Shown here in pieces: positions 52,549 through 61,737 of a stretch of DNA of 64,000 bases. Made by a program: the position numbers and the translations under genes. This DNA comes from Altererythrobacter sp. KTW20L (lineage in GTDB: Bacteria; Pseudomonadota; Alphaproteobacteria; Sphingomonadales; Sphingomonadaceae). The stretch spans positions 179,691 to 243,690 of the forward strand of contig NZ_JAMFLH010000005.1 in the NCBI RefSeq assembly GCF_023501975.1. The letters run 5' to 3'. The notes under the pieces were generated by a model. The model ran no database searches. It saw only the letters and a list, made by a program, of their open reading frames with translations, and was not told the DNA's origin. Position 1 is the stretch's first letter. Every line of letters starts with the position of its first letter.

Positions 52549-55500
52549 TCAATAGGCAAACCGGACAAGGAAAGTATAGCGGCGGTCATTGCGGAAGGCG
52601 GACCGCGTGGCACGGGTGCCATCGAAATCGATCACCTGCGACGTGCGCGTCACCTCATCCAGCAGGTTCACGCCCTGCACACCGATCTTGATGGTGTCGG
52701 TCAGGTCATAGAAGATCGATGCATCGAGCTGCCCGGTGCTTTCGCCATAGATTGGCGAGAACGGGAAGATCACGTCACGCGGGGTCTGCAGGAAATCCGA
52801 CCGCCAGTTGTAGGCCGCACGGGCCGACAGTCCCCCGCGTTCGTAAAACAGCACGGCGTTGATCGTGTGCTTGGATATGCCCGCCAGCGGCAAGCCTCCG
52901 GTGAAGGGACTTTGTTCCGCACCCAGCCGGTCGTTGGCGAAACTGCCGCCATCGACATAGGTATAGGTCATCTGCGTACCCAGCCCGGCCAGAATACCCG
53001 GCAAGAAATCATAGACCTGCTGATGCGCCAGTTCGAACCCCTTCAGCCAGCCCTTGTCGCTGTTGACCGGGCCGTTGACGAGGACATCGGTGGTGACGCC
53101 GCCAGGGCTGGTAAAGCTGCGGACATTGGCCCCGAAGTTGACGAGGTTGGAAATCTCCTTGGCGAACAGCGAGCCGGTTAACGATCCGACCGCGCTGAAA
53201 TAGTATTCGAACGACAGGTCGTAATTCCACGATTCGATTGGGCGGAGCAGCCGGTTGCCGGTATTGATCGCAAACAGCGGTCCGCTCTCCAGAGTGCCCG
53301 ACTGGCGCAGGTTGGTGGTGTTGTCGAAGATCTGTCCGCCGGTTTGGAAAGCGCTCAGGTCCGGACGGGATATTCCGCGCGAAACCGCGGCGCGGACCAG
53401 CATGCCGTTGCCGAAGTCGAGCCGGGCATTGAAGCTGGGCAACCAGTGGCTGAACTTGATGTCGGAACTGTCGTCCACCACTTCGCCGCTGAATACCGAG
53501 GCAAATTCGCCCAGCCGCGCGGCCGAGAGGCTGCAATAGCCCGGCGCCACCTGGCCTTGCTGGACATTGGCGCAGGCTGCCTGCAGTTCGCTCACCTGGA
53601 CCACGCCATCGCCGTTGCCGGCTGCGCCCTGGTCGAAGAATTCGCCTGTGGGATAGCCGATCTGCCCGGCGGCACCGACCGTGGTCTTGACGTAACGCAC
53701 GCCGAAGTTGCCGACGAGCTCCATGGTATCGCCAATGTCGCTGCCGAAATCGACCCGGCCATAGAAGCCCAGCGTCTGCTCATCCACGTCCGAGATTTCG
53801 CCCGGAGTCCACGGGCCCCCTGCCACCGCATTGCCGCGCGCCGAGATCGGGAACCAGGCATTGGGGGTCAGGCTGAAGGCGGTGATATCGTTTGCCTGGC
53901 TGGTGATCGCCCCGCTCAGGTAATCGGCCACCAGGTTGTCGCCGCCGAAGAAATAGGCCGATCCGTCACCCAGCGGCACCGGCGCATTGCCGCGCTGGAA
54001 GTTGTCGCCGAACGGGTTGTAGATATTGGCCGAACCCGGGAAATCGGACACGTAGGCACCACCGGCGCCGAAGGCCTGCGGATCGTCGCCGTTCCAGTTG
54101 CCGTTGCGCCCGGTCCACGGAGCGCCCAGGTTGCCCCAGTTGGAGAAATTGGCCGACCGGGTCACCCGGTTGCGATCGCTCCAGCGGGCACCGAAGCGGG
54201 CTTCCTTGAAGAACCCGTCATCGCTGATGGTGTACTCGGCATCACCGCGCAGGGTGTAGAGATCGCCTTCGTTGGCGACCTGGTTGTCGATCAGGAACCA
54301 GTAGAGCGAACGCGAGGGATCGTTGAAATAGCTCGATGGCGACGTCGTGCCGCCCGGTTCGAGGAATTCCACCAGCGGGGTCGATCCGGTGTTGTCGATC
54401 CTGAGGTCGCTATAGGTCTGCATCGCCGAGATGAAGCCATCCTCGGTGCGGTTGGAATTGATGTACTGACCTTCGAAGTTCACGCGCAGGCGGTCGTTCA
54501 GCTCCAGGTCGATGTCGATCGACACGTCCTCGGTCATCGCCGTGTCTTCGCGCTGGAAACGCAGCAGCTCGGTCGGAATGCCGCGCCCGCCGTTGAACGG
54601 CTGGACCTGGGTCAGCGTACCCGAACCGAACTGGTTGCCGATGAACACCGGCGTGGTGCCCGGCGCAATGGTGGGGAACAGGGCGTCATCATTGACCAGG
54701 GCCAGAGCCGCAAATTCATTCAGCGTAGCGTCGGTTTCGGCCCGCAGGTATTCGACTGTCAGCAGGAAACGCCGGTCGCTGCTTTCGAACTGGCCGACTG
54801 CCGAGTACGCTTGGCGGTCACGCGACAGGTCGGTCGTGCGGACACCCGCGCCCTTGGGCACGAAGACCGAATTGGCCGGCGGGAAATTGCTCTCGTTAAA
54901 CTGCGCATCCCCACCAAAACCACCCGAGCCGACGGGTCGCACACGGATGCACGGGCCATCCAGCGTATTGGCGCGATAGCATGGATCAGTGATCTGGGAG
55001 GCATCGGTGCGGGTGACCAGCTCCTGCTGGGTGTAGCCGAGCTGCAATCCGAAAGTACCTGCGGCGCTTTCGAATGTACCCGAACCCAGCACCGAGAAAC
55101 CGGGGGACCACTTGCCCGCCAGGTCGCCTACATTGATTTCTGCCGTGCCGGCAATGTGCCAGCCGGGCCGGTCGAGCGGCTTGCGGGTGACCAGGTTGAC
55201 CGTACCCGACAGGCCGCCGTCGATCATGTCGGCGGTGGTGTTCTTGAACACTTCCACCCGGCCGAGCAGTTCGGGCGAGACATCGTTGAAGCTGAGTTCG
55301 CGGCCGCCATTGGCCGAAAAGATATCGCGACCGTTCAACTCCGACCGCACGAACGACAGCCCGCGGATAATGACGCCGGACCCTTCGACCGAGAACCGGT
55401 CCGGATCGTCCCGCTGCTCGAAGCGGCTGATGTTGACGCCGGGGACACGCTGCAGCGCTTCTGCCACCGAGCGATCGGCCAGCGCGCCAATGTCATCGGC

Positions 55501-55734
55501 CGTGATGACATCGACAAAGGTATCGGCACTTTCCTTGATGTTCTGCGCGTTTTCCAGAGCCGCGCGATAGCCGGTTACGAGAATGACATCGCCTTGCCCC
55601 TCGCCTTCCTCGGCCGCAGTGTCTGGTGCCTCCTGCGAAAAAGCGGGAACGGAAACCGCAGCACACAGCGCGAGGCTGGATACCGTGACGAGCGAGCGGA
55701 CGCGATTCGCGGGCTTGAAATTGGATAGGCGCAC
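52549..55734 (-). CDS. TonB-dependent receptor of the glucan locus (Xanthomonas-Caulobacter type)
   Basis: 1061 residues from a GTG with GGGGAG seven bases upstream; the longer frame to 55842 has no such site. Sec signal, a short periplasmic linker, then plug: DVILVTGYRAALENAQNIKESADTFVDVITADDIGALADRSVAEALQRVPGV and GLSGTVNLVTRKPLD. The barrel ends in FLVRFAY. This is the receptor class found beside glycoside hydrolases in sphingomonads and Caulobacter. It should import beta-glucan oligosaccharides. LacI-type operators lie upstream in the divide with the halogenase-like gene. Confidence 0.92.
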   Translation of the reverse strand: MRLSNFKPANRVRSLVTVSSLALCAAVSVPAFSQEAPDTAAEEGEGQGDVILVTGYRAALENAQNIKESADTFVDVITADDIGALADRSVAEALQRVPGVNISRFEQRDDPDRFSVEGSGVIIRGLSFVRSELNGRDIFSANGGRELSFNDVSPELLGRVEVFKNTTADMIDGGLSGTVNLVTRKPLDRPGWHIAGTAEINVGDLAGKWSPGFSVLGSGTFESAAGTFGLQLGYTQQELVTRTDASQITDPCYRANTLDGPCIRVRPVGSGGFGGDAQFNESNFPPANSVFVPKGAGVRTTDLSRDRQAYSAVGQFESSDRRFLLTVEYLRAETDATLNEFAALALVNDDALFPTIAPGTTPVFIGNQFGSGTLTQVQPFNGGRGIPTELLRFQREDTAMTEDVSIDIDLELNDRLRVNFEGQYINSNRTEDGFISAMQTYSDLRIDNTGSTPLVEFLEPGGTTSPSSYFNDPSRSLYWFLIDNQVANEGDLYTLRGDAEYTISDDGFFKEARFGARWSDRNRVTRSANFSNWGNLGAPWTGRNGNWNGDDPQAFGAGGAYVSDFPGSANIYNPFGDNFQRGNAPVPLGDGSAYFFGGDNLVADYLSGAITSQANDITAFSLTPNAWFPISARGNAVAGGPWTPGEISDVDEQTLGFYGRVDFGSDIGDTMELVGNFGVRYVKTTVGAAGQIGYPTGEFFDQGAAGNGDGVVQVSELQAACANVQQGQVAPGYCSLSAARLGEFASVFSGEVVDDSSDIKFSHWLPSFNARLDFGNGMLVRAAVSRGISRPDLSAFQTGGQIFDNTTNLRQSGTLESGPLFAINTGNRLLRPIESWNYDLSFEYYFSAVGSLTGSLFAKEISNLVNFGANVRSFTSPGGVTTDVLVNGPVNSDKGWLKGFELAHQQVYDFLPGILAGLGTQMTYTYVDGGSFANDRLGAEQSPFTGGLPLAGISKHTINAVLFYERGGLSARAAYNWRSDFLQTPRDVIFPFSPIYGESTGQLDASIFYDLTDTIKIGVQGVNLLDEVTRTSQVIDFDGTRATRSAFRNDRRYTFLVRFAY

Positions 55735-55828
55735 TGTTTTCTCCCCATCGGTGCGTGGCTTATGCCGCCCCTGCACCTGCAACCAACCTTGGATCCCGAC
55801 TGGCGGGATTGCACGCTCAATAGCACCG

Positions 55829-55863
55829 TTGTGAGCGTTCACAACGCAAAAAATGAACGTTCA
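55829..55863. promoter_or_regulatory. Two LacI-type operators between TonB receptor and halogenase genes
   Basis: TTGTGAGCGTTCACAA (55829-55844) and TGAACGTTCA (55854-55863) have centres 22 bases apart, about two helical turns. Both fit TGTGARCGTTCACA, the usual LacI-family pattern, and would allow control of both divergent genes by the LacI protein encoded at 50331-51398. Confidence 0.75.
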
Positions 55864-55987
55864 CATTTCGCCCGGGAAGGTGTAGCAATTTGCCCACACA
55901 AGCCATTGCCAGGCTGCGTGCGTCCCCGTTAGGCTGCTGGCCGGGCGTCCGCTGCACACCGCACTGGCCACGAGAGGGGAGCGGCCA

Positions 55988-57496
55988 ATGGCCATCGAAC
56001 ACATCGTAATCGTGGGCGGGGGCACCGCCGGATGGATGGCCGCGGCAGCCTTGTCGCGCCTGAAGACGGGCCGCCAACTGGCGATTACCCTGGTGGAAAG
56101 CGAGGCTATCGGCACGGTCGGCGTGGGCGAGGCCACGATCCCGCCCTTCGTGGATTTCCAGCGCCTGCTCGAAATCGACGAGGCCGAGATGCTTACCGCC
56201 ACGCAGGGCTCGTTCAAGCTGGGCATCCAGTTCATGAACTGGGGCAAGCAGGGCGACAGCTACATCCACCCTTTCGGCAACTATGGCTATGACATCGGCG
56301 GCATGTCGTTCCACCATGTCTGGCACCATCACAGGACGATGGGCGACAAGCGTCCGATCCAGGTGTTCAATGCCGAAACCATGGCCGCCTTCTTCGGCAA
56401 GTTCGGCAAGACCGACGCACTGCGCCGCGATGACCTGCCACCGGTCAACTATGCCTACCACATCAACGCCACGGCCTATGCCGGCTTCCTGCGCCGCTAT
56501 GCCGAAAAGCGCGGCGTGGTGCGGCTGGAAGGCAAAGTGGCCGACGTGGAGCTGGACGGCGAGAATGGCCATGTCCGCGCCATCACCATGGAGAGCGGCG
56601 AGGACGTAGCAGGCGACCTGTTCATCGATTGCTCGGGCTTTCGCGGCCTGCTGATCGAGCAGGCCCTGCATACGGGATACGAGGACTGGTCGCACTGGCT
56701 GCCCTGCAACCGCGCGGTGGCCCTGCCCTGCAACCGCGACGATGGCAGCCCGCCCCCGCCCTTCACCCGCGCCACGGCCCATTCCGCCGGGTGGCAGTGG
56801 CAGGTGCCGCTGCAGCACCGCAACGGCAACGGCCACGTCTATTGCGATGCCTTCATGTCGGCTGACGAGGCGACCGATATCCTGCTGGCCAATATCGCCG
56901 GCAAGTCCACCGCCGATCCCAACCACCTGCGGTTCGTCACCGGGCGGCGCAAGAAGTTCTGGAACGGCAATGTCGTGGCACTGGGGCTGGCGGCCGGTTT
57001 CATGGAGCCGCTGGAATCAACCTCGATCCACCTGATCAATACCGGGATCAACAAGCTGGTCTCGCTGCTGTCATTGGACGGCGTGACCCGCGCGCAGGAA
57101 GATGCCTTCAACCGCCTTACGGGCCGCGAATATGCCCGCATTCGCGATTTCCTGATCCTCCACTACCACGCCACAACGCGCGACGATTCCGAGTTCTGGA
57201 ACTATTGCCGCACGATGAGCGTGCCCGACAGCCTGACCGAGAAGATCGACCTGTTCCGCCTGAACGGCCAGGTCTTCCGCGAAGAGGATGAGCTGTTCAC
57301 CGAAACGAGCTGGGCGGCCGTGATGATGGGCCAGGGCATCGCCATGGAGGGCCACAATGCCATGGCCGAAACGCTGGACCACGCAGCGACCCGGCGCGAA
57401 TTGGACGAGATCGAGAAATCGGTCCGCTTCCTGGTCCAGACCATGCCCGGCCACGCCGAATTCCTCGCCCGCTATTGTCCCGCCCCAGGCTCCTGA
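55988..57496 (+). CDS. Flavin-dependent tryptophan halogenase-like protein
   Basis: 502 residues. FAD motif GGGTAGW (residues 10-16), halogenase signature WQWQVP (W-x-W-x-x-P, about 270), a Lys at 77 in SFKLGIQF at the position of the catalytic Lys of PrnA, and PLESTS with the expected Glu near 343. All key residues appear present. This group occurs next to TonB receptors and carbohydrate genes, and most members have no proven activity; indole halogenation was shown for some related enzymes. Divergent from the receptor and sharing its LacI operators. Followed by a SnoaL-like gene after 47 bases. Confidence 0.88.
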   Translation: MAIEHIVIVGGGTAGWMAAAALSRLKTGRQLAITLVESEAIGTVGVGEATIPPFVDFQRLLEIDEAEMLTATQGSFKLGIQFMNWGKQGDSYIHPFGNYGYDIGGMSFHHVWHHHRTMGDKRPIQVFNAETMAAFFGKFGKTDALRRDDLPPVNYAYHINATAYAGFLRRYAEKRGVVRLEGKVADVELDGENGHVRAITMESGEDVAGDLFIDCSGFRGLLIEQALHTGYEDWSHWLPCNRAVALPCNRDDGSPPPPFTRATAHSAGWQWQVPLQHRNGNGHVYCDAFMSADEATDILLANIAGKSTADPNHLRFVTGRRKKFWNGNVVALGLAAGFMEPLESTSIHLINTGINKLVSLLSLDGVTRAQEDAFNRLTGREYARIRDFLILHYHATTRDDSEFWNYCRTMSVPDSLTEKIDLFRLNGQVFREEDELFTETSWAAVMMGQGIAMEGHNAMAETLDHAATRRELDEIEKSVRFLVQTMPGHAEFLARYCPAPGS

Positions 57497-57543
57497 GGCA
57501 TAGGGTCAGGAACCGGCCCGGCAGGGCAGAGGAGAGACACAAA

Positions 57544-57978
57544 TTGGCAAGATCTGACCGTACTGCGAGCCTTCCGGAAGCAGCGAGCGCGGAATATGCC
57601 GCCCGCACAGCGCGCAACCGGGCGGCGTTCCTCGACTTCGTGCGTCTCTACTATGACGAGATGAAGGTCCGCGAGGCCTTCGAACGCTACGTCCATGCCG
57701 ACTACATGCAGCACAACCCGGCCGTCATCGATGGCCGCGAGGCGGCGATTGCGCACCTTGAGGGCCTGCTGGCGCTTCCCACGGTCAGCATGGATGTGCG
57801 CCGCCTGCTTGTCGATGGAGACTATGCGGTCGCCCACCTCATCGGCCGCCAGGGCCCCGATGATCCGGGCCATGCCCTGATGAATATCTTCCGCATGGAA
57901 GACGGCATCATCGTGGAACACTGGGACGTTGCGCAGAAGGTGCCGCCAGAAACGGCCAGCGGACGCGGCATGGGTTGA
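57544..57978 (+). CDS. SnoaL-like (NTF2-fold) protein 1
   Basis: 144 residues from a TTG with GGAGAG eight bases upstream; no suitable ATG precedes the conserved part. The NTF2 fold appears as FLDFVRLYYDEMKVREAFERYVHADYMQHNPAVIDGREAAIAHLEG and FRMEDGIIVEHWDVAQKVP, the usual ending of SnoaL-like proteins. Such proteins are small isomerases, cyclases or hydrolases of unknown substrate. Downstream of the halogenase-like gene and probably co-transcribed. Confidence 0.78.
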   Translation: MARSDRTASLPEAASAEYAARTARNRAAFLDFVRLYYDEMKVREAFERYVHADYMQHNPAVIDGREAAIAHLEGLLALPTVSMDVRRLLVDGDYAVAHLIGRQGPDDPGHALMNIFRMEDGIIVEHWDVAQKVPPETASGRGMG

Positions 57979-58009
57979 GAGCCGCGTGGGTTGCTGCTTG
58001 CAACCACGC

Positions 58010-58021
58010 TAACGATCGTTA
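58010..58021. promoter_or_regulatory. Perfect palindrome TAACGATCGTTA
   Basis: A 12-base perfect palindrome 54 bases upstream of the second SnoaL-like gene, in the TAACG-N2-CGTTA set. A hairpin (57985-58008) lies immediately before it. Confidence 0.55.
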
Positions 58022-58075
58022 CGAACGGGGTGCCGGCGGACGATAGCTGCCGTGGCCAGGGAACGGGAGCCGGGG

Positions 58076-58489
58076 ATGGGCGAGAAAACGCTGGAAGAGC
58101 GCAATGCCGAAATCGTGAAGGCGATGTGGAAGGGCGTGATCTACGATGGCGATCGCGAGGCTGTGTTGCGGTATATCCATCCCGATTACATCCAGCACAA
58201 CGTGAACATGCCATCAGGGCGCGAACATATCCTCCACCTCGTCGATCTGATCAACAACAAGCCCAAGGATTTCGTGCCCCCGGCCCACAAGGAACTGGTC
58301 CGAACCGTGGCCCAGGGCGACTATGTCGTCACGATCTGGGAGCAGGCCCAGCCCGATCCGACCCGGCCCGGCGAAACCTACATTGGCCATGCGTTCGACA
58401 TGTACCGGCTGGAGGACGGCCTGATCATGGAGCACTGGGACGACACCCGCAAATGGCCCCGTCCGTGGAACGAAGAGAAGGCAGATTAG
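58076..58489 (+). CDS. SnoaL-like (NTF2-fold) protein 2
   Basis: 137 residues from an ATG after GGGAGCCGGGG. The SnoaL pattern is ERNAEIVKAMWKGVIYDGDREAVLRYIHPDYIQHN and YRLEDGLIMEHWDD. It is a paralogue of the preceding gene with the same HPDYIQHN and EHWD ends, but has its own upstream palindrome, so it may be regulated separately. It converges on the GMC oxidoreductase gene with a 12-base gap. Function unknown. Confidence 0.82.
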   Translation: MGEKTLEERNAEIVKAMWKGVIYDGDREAVLRYIHPDYIQHNVNMPSGREHILHLVDLINNKPKDFVPPAHKELVRTVAQGDYVVTIWEQAQPDPTRPGETYIGHAFDMYRLEDGLIMEHWDDTRKWPRPWNEEKAD

Positions 58490-58501
58490 GGCCTTCTCCC
58501 G

Positions 58502-60109
58502 TCAGGCGTTGATCCGCAGCGATTTCAGCACATGGTCCGAGCCCTTGTCGCCCACCATGATCGCGGTGGCATTGGTATTGCCTGCGGTGAGCGAGGGGAA
58601 GATCGAGGCATCGGCCACCCACAGGCCGTCCAGCCCGTGAACCTTGAGATCGGGATCGACGACCGCCATGGCATCGCCTGCCTGGCCGATCCGCGCGGTG
58701 CCCACGGGGTGATACATCGGAATGGCCGCCATCCGGACATAGCCCTTGAGGTCTTCCGGTGCCGAGAGCTCTGGTCCCGGACGCAGCTCTGTCGTAAGGT
58801 ATTGCGCCACGGGTGATTGCTGCAGGATATTGCGCGCGATCCCGATGCCCTCCACGATCTGGTCGATATCGTCATCGCACGACAATTGCCGGTGGGCGAT
58901 GACGGGAGGAGCCAGGGGGTCTGCCGAGCGCAGGGTGATCCGCCCGCGGTAGGCAGGCCGCATCAGGCCGACGAGGGTTGAAACCGAAGCCTTTTCTCGC
59001 AGCATCAGGCGGCCCTGCTCGTCAAAATCGAAGGCGAAGGCCGCGAAGGAAATCTGCAGGTTCGGCGCGGGCAGGCCGGGCCTGCTTTTCACGAAAGCTT
59101 GCGCGTGACCGATCGACGTGCTCAGCGCTCCCTGCCGCGACAGGGCATAGCGCAGCACGGACAGCGCACCGCGCAGTCCCTTCGCGTCGTCGTTCAGCGT
59201 GCGGGCGCTCACTTCGTTGACCACATGGGTGCCGACATGGTCCTGCAGGTTCCGCCCAACGCCCGGCAGGTCCTGCACCACGGGAATGCCCATTTCCGCC
59301 AGATGGTCGGCCGGGCCGATGCCTGACAGGAGCAGGAGCTTGGGCGTGCCCATCGCGCCTGCACTGATCACGACGCCATGCCGCGCACGCAGGGTGTGCT
59401 CCACGCCGTCCCGCAGATAGACGATCCCGACAGCGCGCCGGTCCTCGATCAGGATACGCAGCACTTGCGCCTGCAACACAATTTGCGGCGGGTTGGCTCC
59501 CTTGAATTCGTGCAGGTAGCCGCGCGCTGTGGAACAGCGCTCACCGTTGCGCTGCGATACCTGCACATAGTCCACCCCCTCGGCCTTCTCGCCGTTGAGG
59601 TCCCTGCGCTCGATTCCGGCCTGCTCGGCAGCGGCGATCCAGGCGTCGGTAATGGGATAGCGCGCGCGGCCTTCCGATACCGAGATCGGTCCGCCAGTGC
59701 CGCGCCACTCGTCTGCCCCGCGTTCGTTGTCCTCCATCCGGCGGAAATAGGGGAGGACCGACTTGTAGTCCCAACCGGTAGCGCCAAGCCCGGCCCAGTT
59801 GTCATAGTCCCAGCTGTGCCCGCGCACGAACATCATGCCGTTCAGTGCACTGCCGCCTCCCAGCATCTTGCCGCCCGGCCAGACATCGGCCCTGCCCCCG
59901 ATGGTTTCATCAGGTTCGGCCTGGTAGCACCAGTCGAATTCAGGGTTCTGGACGATCGAGCTGGTCAGCGCAGGCACGCGGGATTTCAGGTGGCGGTCCG
60001 ATACGCCGGCTTCCACCAGCGTTATCTTCAGTCCCGCCGAAGCCAGGCGCCCTGTCATGGCCGCTCCGGCAGACCCGCCCCCGATCACGATAATATCCGG
60101 GTCGCTCAA
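58502..60109 (-). CDS. GMC-family FAD oxidoreductase (choline dehydrogenase-like)
   Basis: 535 residues from a TTG with GGAGG six bases upstream, reading LSDPDIIVIGGG after the start. FAD motif GGGSAGAAMTGRLA, GMC signature SAGAMGTPKLLLLSGIGPADHL, the catalytic His in MYHPVGTARIG and Asn in LTAGNTNATAIMVG. The family oxidises primary or secondary alcohols; choline, alkanol and sugar enzymes are indistinguishable here. It is divergent from a metY-like gene with a strong palindrome in the 298-base divide. No choline or betaine genes are nearby. Confidence 0.9.
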   Translation of the reverse strand: MSDPDIIVIGGGSAGAAMTGRLASAGLKITLVEAGVSDRHLKSRVPALTSSIVQNPEFDWCYQAEPDETIGGRADVWPGGKMLGGGSALNGMMFVRGHSWDYDNWAGLGATGWDYKSVLPYFRRMEDNERGADEWRGTGGPISVSEGRARYPITDAWIAAAEQAGIERRDLNGEKAEGVDYVQVSQRNGERCSTARGYLHEFKGANPPQIVLQAQVLRILIEDRRAVGIVYLRDGVEHTLRARHGVVISAGAMGTPKLLLLSGIGPADHLAEMGIPVVQDLPGVGRNLQDHVGTHVVNEVSARTLNDDAKGLRGALSVLRYALSRQGALSTSIGHAQAFVKSRPGLPAPNLQISFAAFAFDFDEQGRLMLREKASVSTLVGLMRPAYRGRITLRSADPLAPPVIAHRQLSCDDDIDQIVEGIGIARNILQQSPVAQYLTTELRPGPELSAPEDLKGYVRMAAIPMYHPVGTARIGQAGDAMAVVDPDLKVHGLDGLWVADASIFPSLTAGNTNATAIMVGDKGSDHVLKSLRINA

Positions 60110-60203
60110 AACCTGCCTCCTCTCGGCACCAATCAACGAAAACCCTTATGATGGCGGCGTGTCAGCCAGGCCCCATCCCTGGTCCCGTTGTTCCCACTTG
60201 GAC

Positions 60204-60219
60204 CATAACGGACGTTATG
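60204..60219. promoter_or_regulatory. Perfect palindrome CATAACG-GA-CGTTATG
   Basis: A 7-2-7 perfect inverted repeat in the middle of the 298-base divide between the GMC and metY-like genes; the best example of the TAACG-N2-CGTTA set in the window. The rest of the divide shows no clear riboswitch. Confidence 0.65.
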
Positions 60220-60407
60220 ATCGGGTCAACCGCCGCGATCCTGTCTCCACGGTACGTCATCGGGGAAGAAGGTGGGGCGGCTTGCCTTCGCATCATGCAC
60301 CAGATACCCAAACGCACTTTCCGGATAGGACGCTGCCTTGCAGCGGCGATCCGCAGGGCACTTCTTCCAGACGAGCCCCAAACGAGCGATGCGATAAAGG
60401 ACATGTC

Positions 60408-61703
60408 ATGGCCGATCGACCACTTCACCCTGAAACCCTGGCCCTTCATGCGGGCTGGCGCGCGGACCCGTCCACCGGCGCTGTAGCGCCGCCGATCTAC
60501 CAGACGACATCCTACCAGTTTCGCGACACCGGCCATGCCGCCGACCTGTTTGCCCTGCGCGAGCTCGGCAATATCTACACCCGCATCGGCAACCCCACCA
60601 CCGCAATCCTGGAAGATCGCCTGGCGGCGATGGAAGGCGGCGCGGCGGGCATTGCCCTGGCATCGGGCCAGGCAGCATCGGCCTATGCCGTGCAGACCCT
60701 GGCGCGCGCAGGCGACAACATTGTTTCTTCGACCGACCTGTACGGCGGCACCTACAACCTGTTTGCCAACACCTTGCGCGACCAGGGTATCGAGACACGG
60801 TTTGTCGATCCGACCGACCCCGACGCATTCGCCAGGGCCACGGACGAACGGACCCGCGCCTACTACGCCGAGACTTTGCCCAATCCCAAGCTGGTCGTCT
60901 GTCCGATCGCGGAAATAGCGGCAATAGGGAAGCAGTTCGGCATCCCGCTCATCGTGGACAATACCGCTGCCCCGCTGATCGCGCGACCATTCGATCACGG
61001 TGCCGCAATCATCGTCTATTCGACCACGAAGTATATCGGCGGCCATGGCACTTCCATTGGCGGGATGGTAATCGACGGCGGCAACTTCGACTGGGCAGCC
61101 AACCCGGCACGACAGCCTGCGCTCAACACGCCCGATCCCAGCTATCACGGCGCCATCTGGACCGAAGCGGCCAAACCCATCGGCCCTGTCGCCTATGCCC
61201 TGCGTCTGAGGACGGTCCTGCTACGCGACCTTGGCGCGGCCCTGTCACCGTTTAACGCGTTCCAGCTCCTGCAGGGGGTCGAGACGCTCCCGCTGCGGAT
61301 GGCGCGCCATTGCCAGAATGCGCTGGAAGTGGTCGATTATCTGGCAGGATGCGATAGCGTCGCTTCCATCGTCCACCCTTCCCGGCAGAAGGGACAGGCA
61401 CTGGAAAATGCCACCAGATACCTGCCTGGCGGATTTGGCAGCCTTGTCGGCTTCGAGCTGAAGGGCGGCAGGGCAGCCGGCGAGCGCTTCATCAATACCC
61501 TGCAGCTGTTCTACCATGTGGCCAACATCGGCGATGCGCGTAGCCTGGCGATCCATCCTGCATCGACCACCCACTCGCAGCTTGGGCCCGAAGAACAGCT
61601 CGCGGCAGGTGTATCCGAAGGATATGTCAGGCTGTCGGTCGGCCTGGAGCATATCGATGACATCGTCGCTGACCTGCAGCAGGCGATGGACGCCGCCCGC
61701 TAG
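60408..61703 (+). CDS. metY: O-acetylhomoserine (thiol)-lyase-like PLP enzyme
   Basis: 431 residues from the ATG preceded by AAAGGA. Cys/Met metabolism PLP family: APPIYQTTSYQF, GNIYTRIGNPTTAILEDRLAAMEGGAAGIALASGQAA and the PLP Lys208 in YSTTKYIGGHG. Length and the AYAL-LR-VLLRDLGA block fit O-acetylhomoserine sulfhydrylase, which makes homocysteine from acetylhomoserine and sulfide. Homologues acting on cystathionine or methionine are shorter. It ends before the IS remnant. Confidence 0.88.
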   Translation: MADRPLHPETLALHAGWRADPSTGAVAPPIYQTTSYQFRDTGHAADLFALRELGNIYTRIGNPTTAILEDRLAAMEGGAAGIALASGQAASAYAVQTLARAGDNIVSSTDLYGGTYNLFANTLRDQGIETRFVDPTDPDAFARATDERTRAYYAETLPNPKLVVCPIAEIAAIGKQFGIPLIVDNTAAPLIARPFDHGAAIIVYSTTKYIGGHGTSIGGMVIDGGNFDWAANPARQPALNTPDPSYHGAIWTEAAKPIGPVAYALRLRTVLLRDLGAALSPFNAFQLLQGVETLPLRMARHCQNALEVVDYLAGCDSVASIVHPSRQKGQALENATRYLPGGFGSLVGFELKGGRAAGERFINTLQLFYHVANIGDARSLAIHPASTTHSQLGPEEQLAAGVSEGYVRLSVGLEHIDDIVADLQQAMDAAR

Positions 61704-61737
61704 GCGATGATCATGATCGGTGCTGGGGGTTAGTGGC

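Noticed and set aside
55735..55842. Longer N-terminus for the glucan TonB receptor
   Set aside because: The extra 36 codons overlap the LacI operator, lack a ribosome site and precede a normal signal peptide that begins at the GTG at 55734.
60220..60407. SAM-II-type riboswitch upstream of the metY-like gene
   Set aside because: Such riboswitches are common before metY/metX in alphaproteobacteria, but I could not find the conserved pseudoknot elements here; a covariance-model search would decide.
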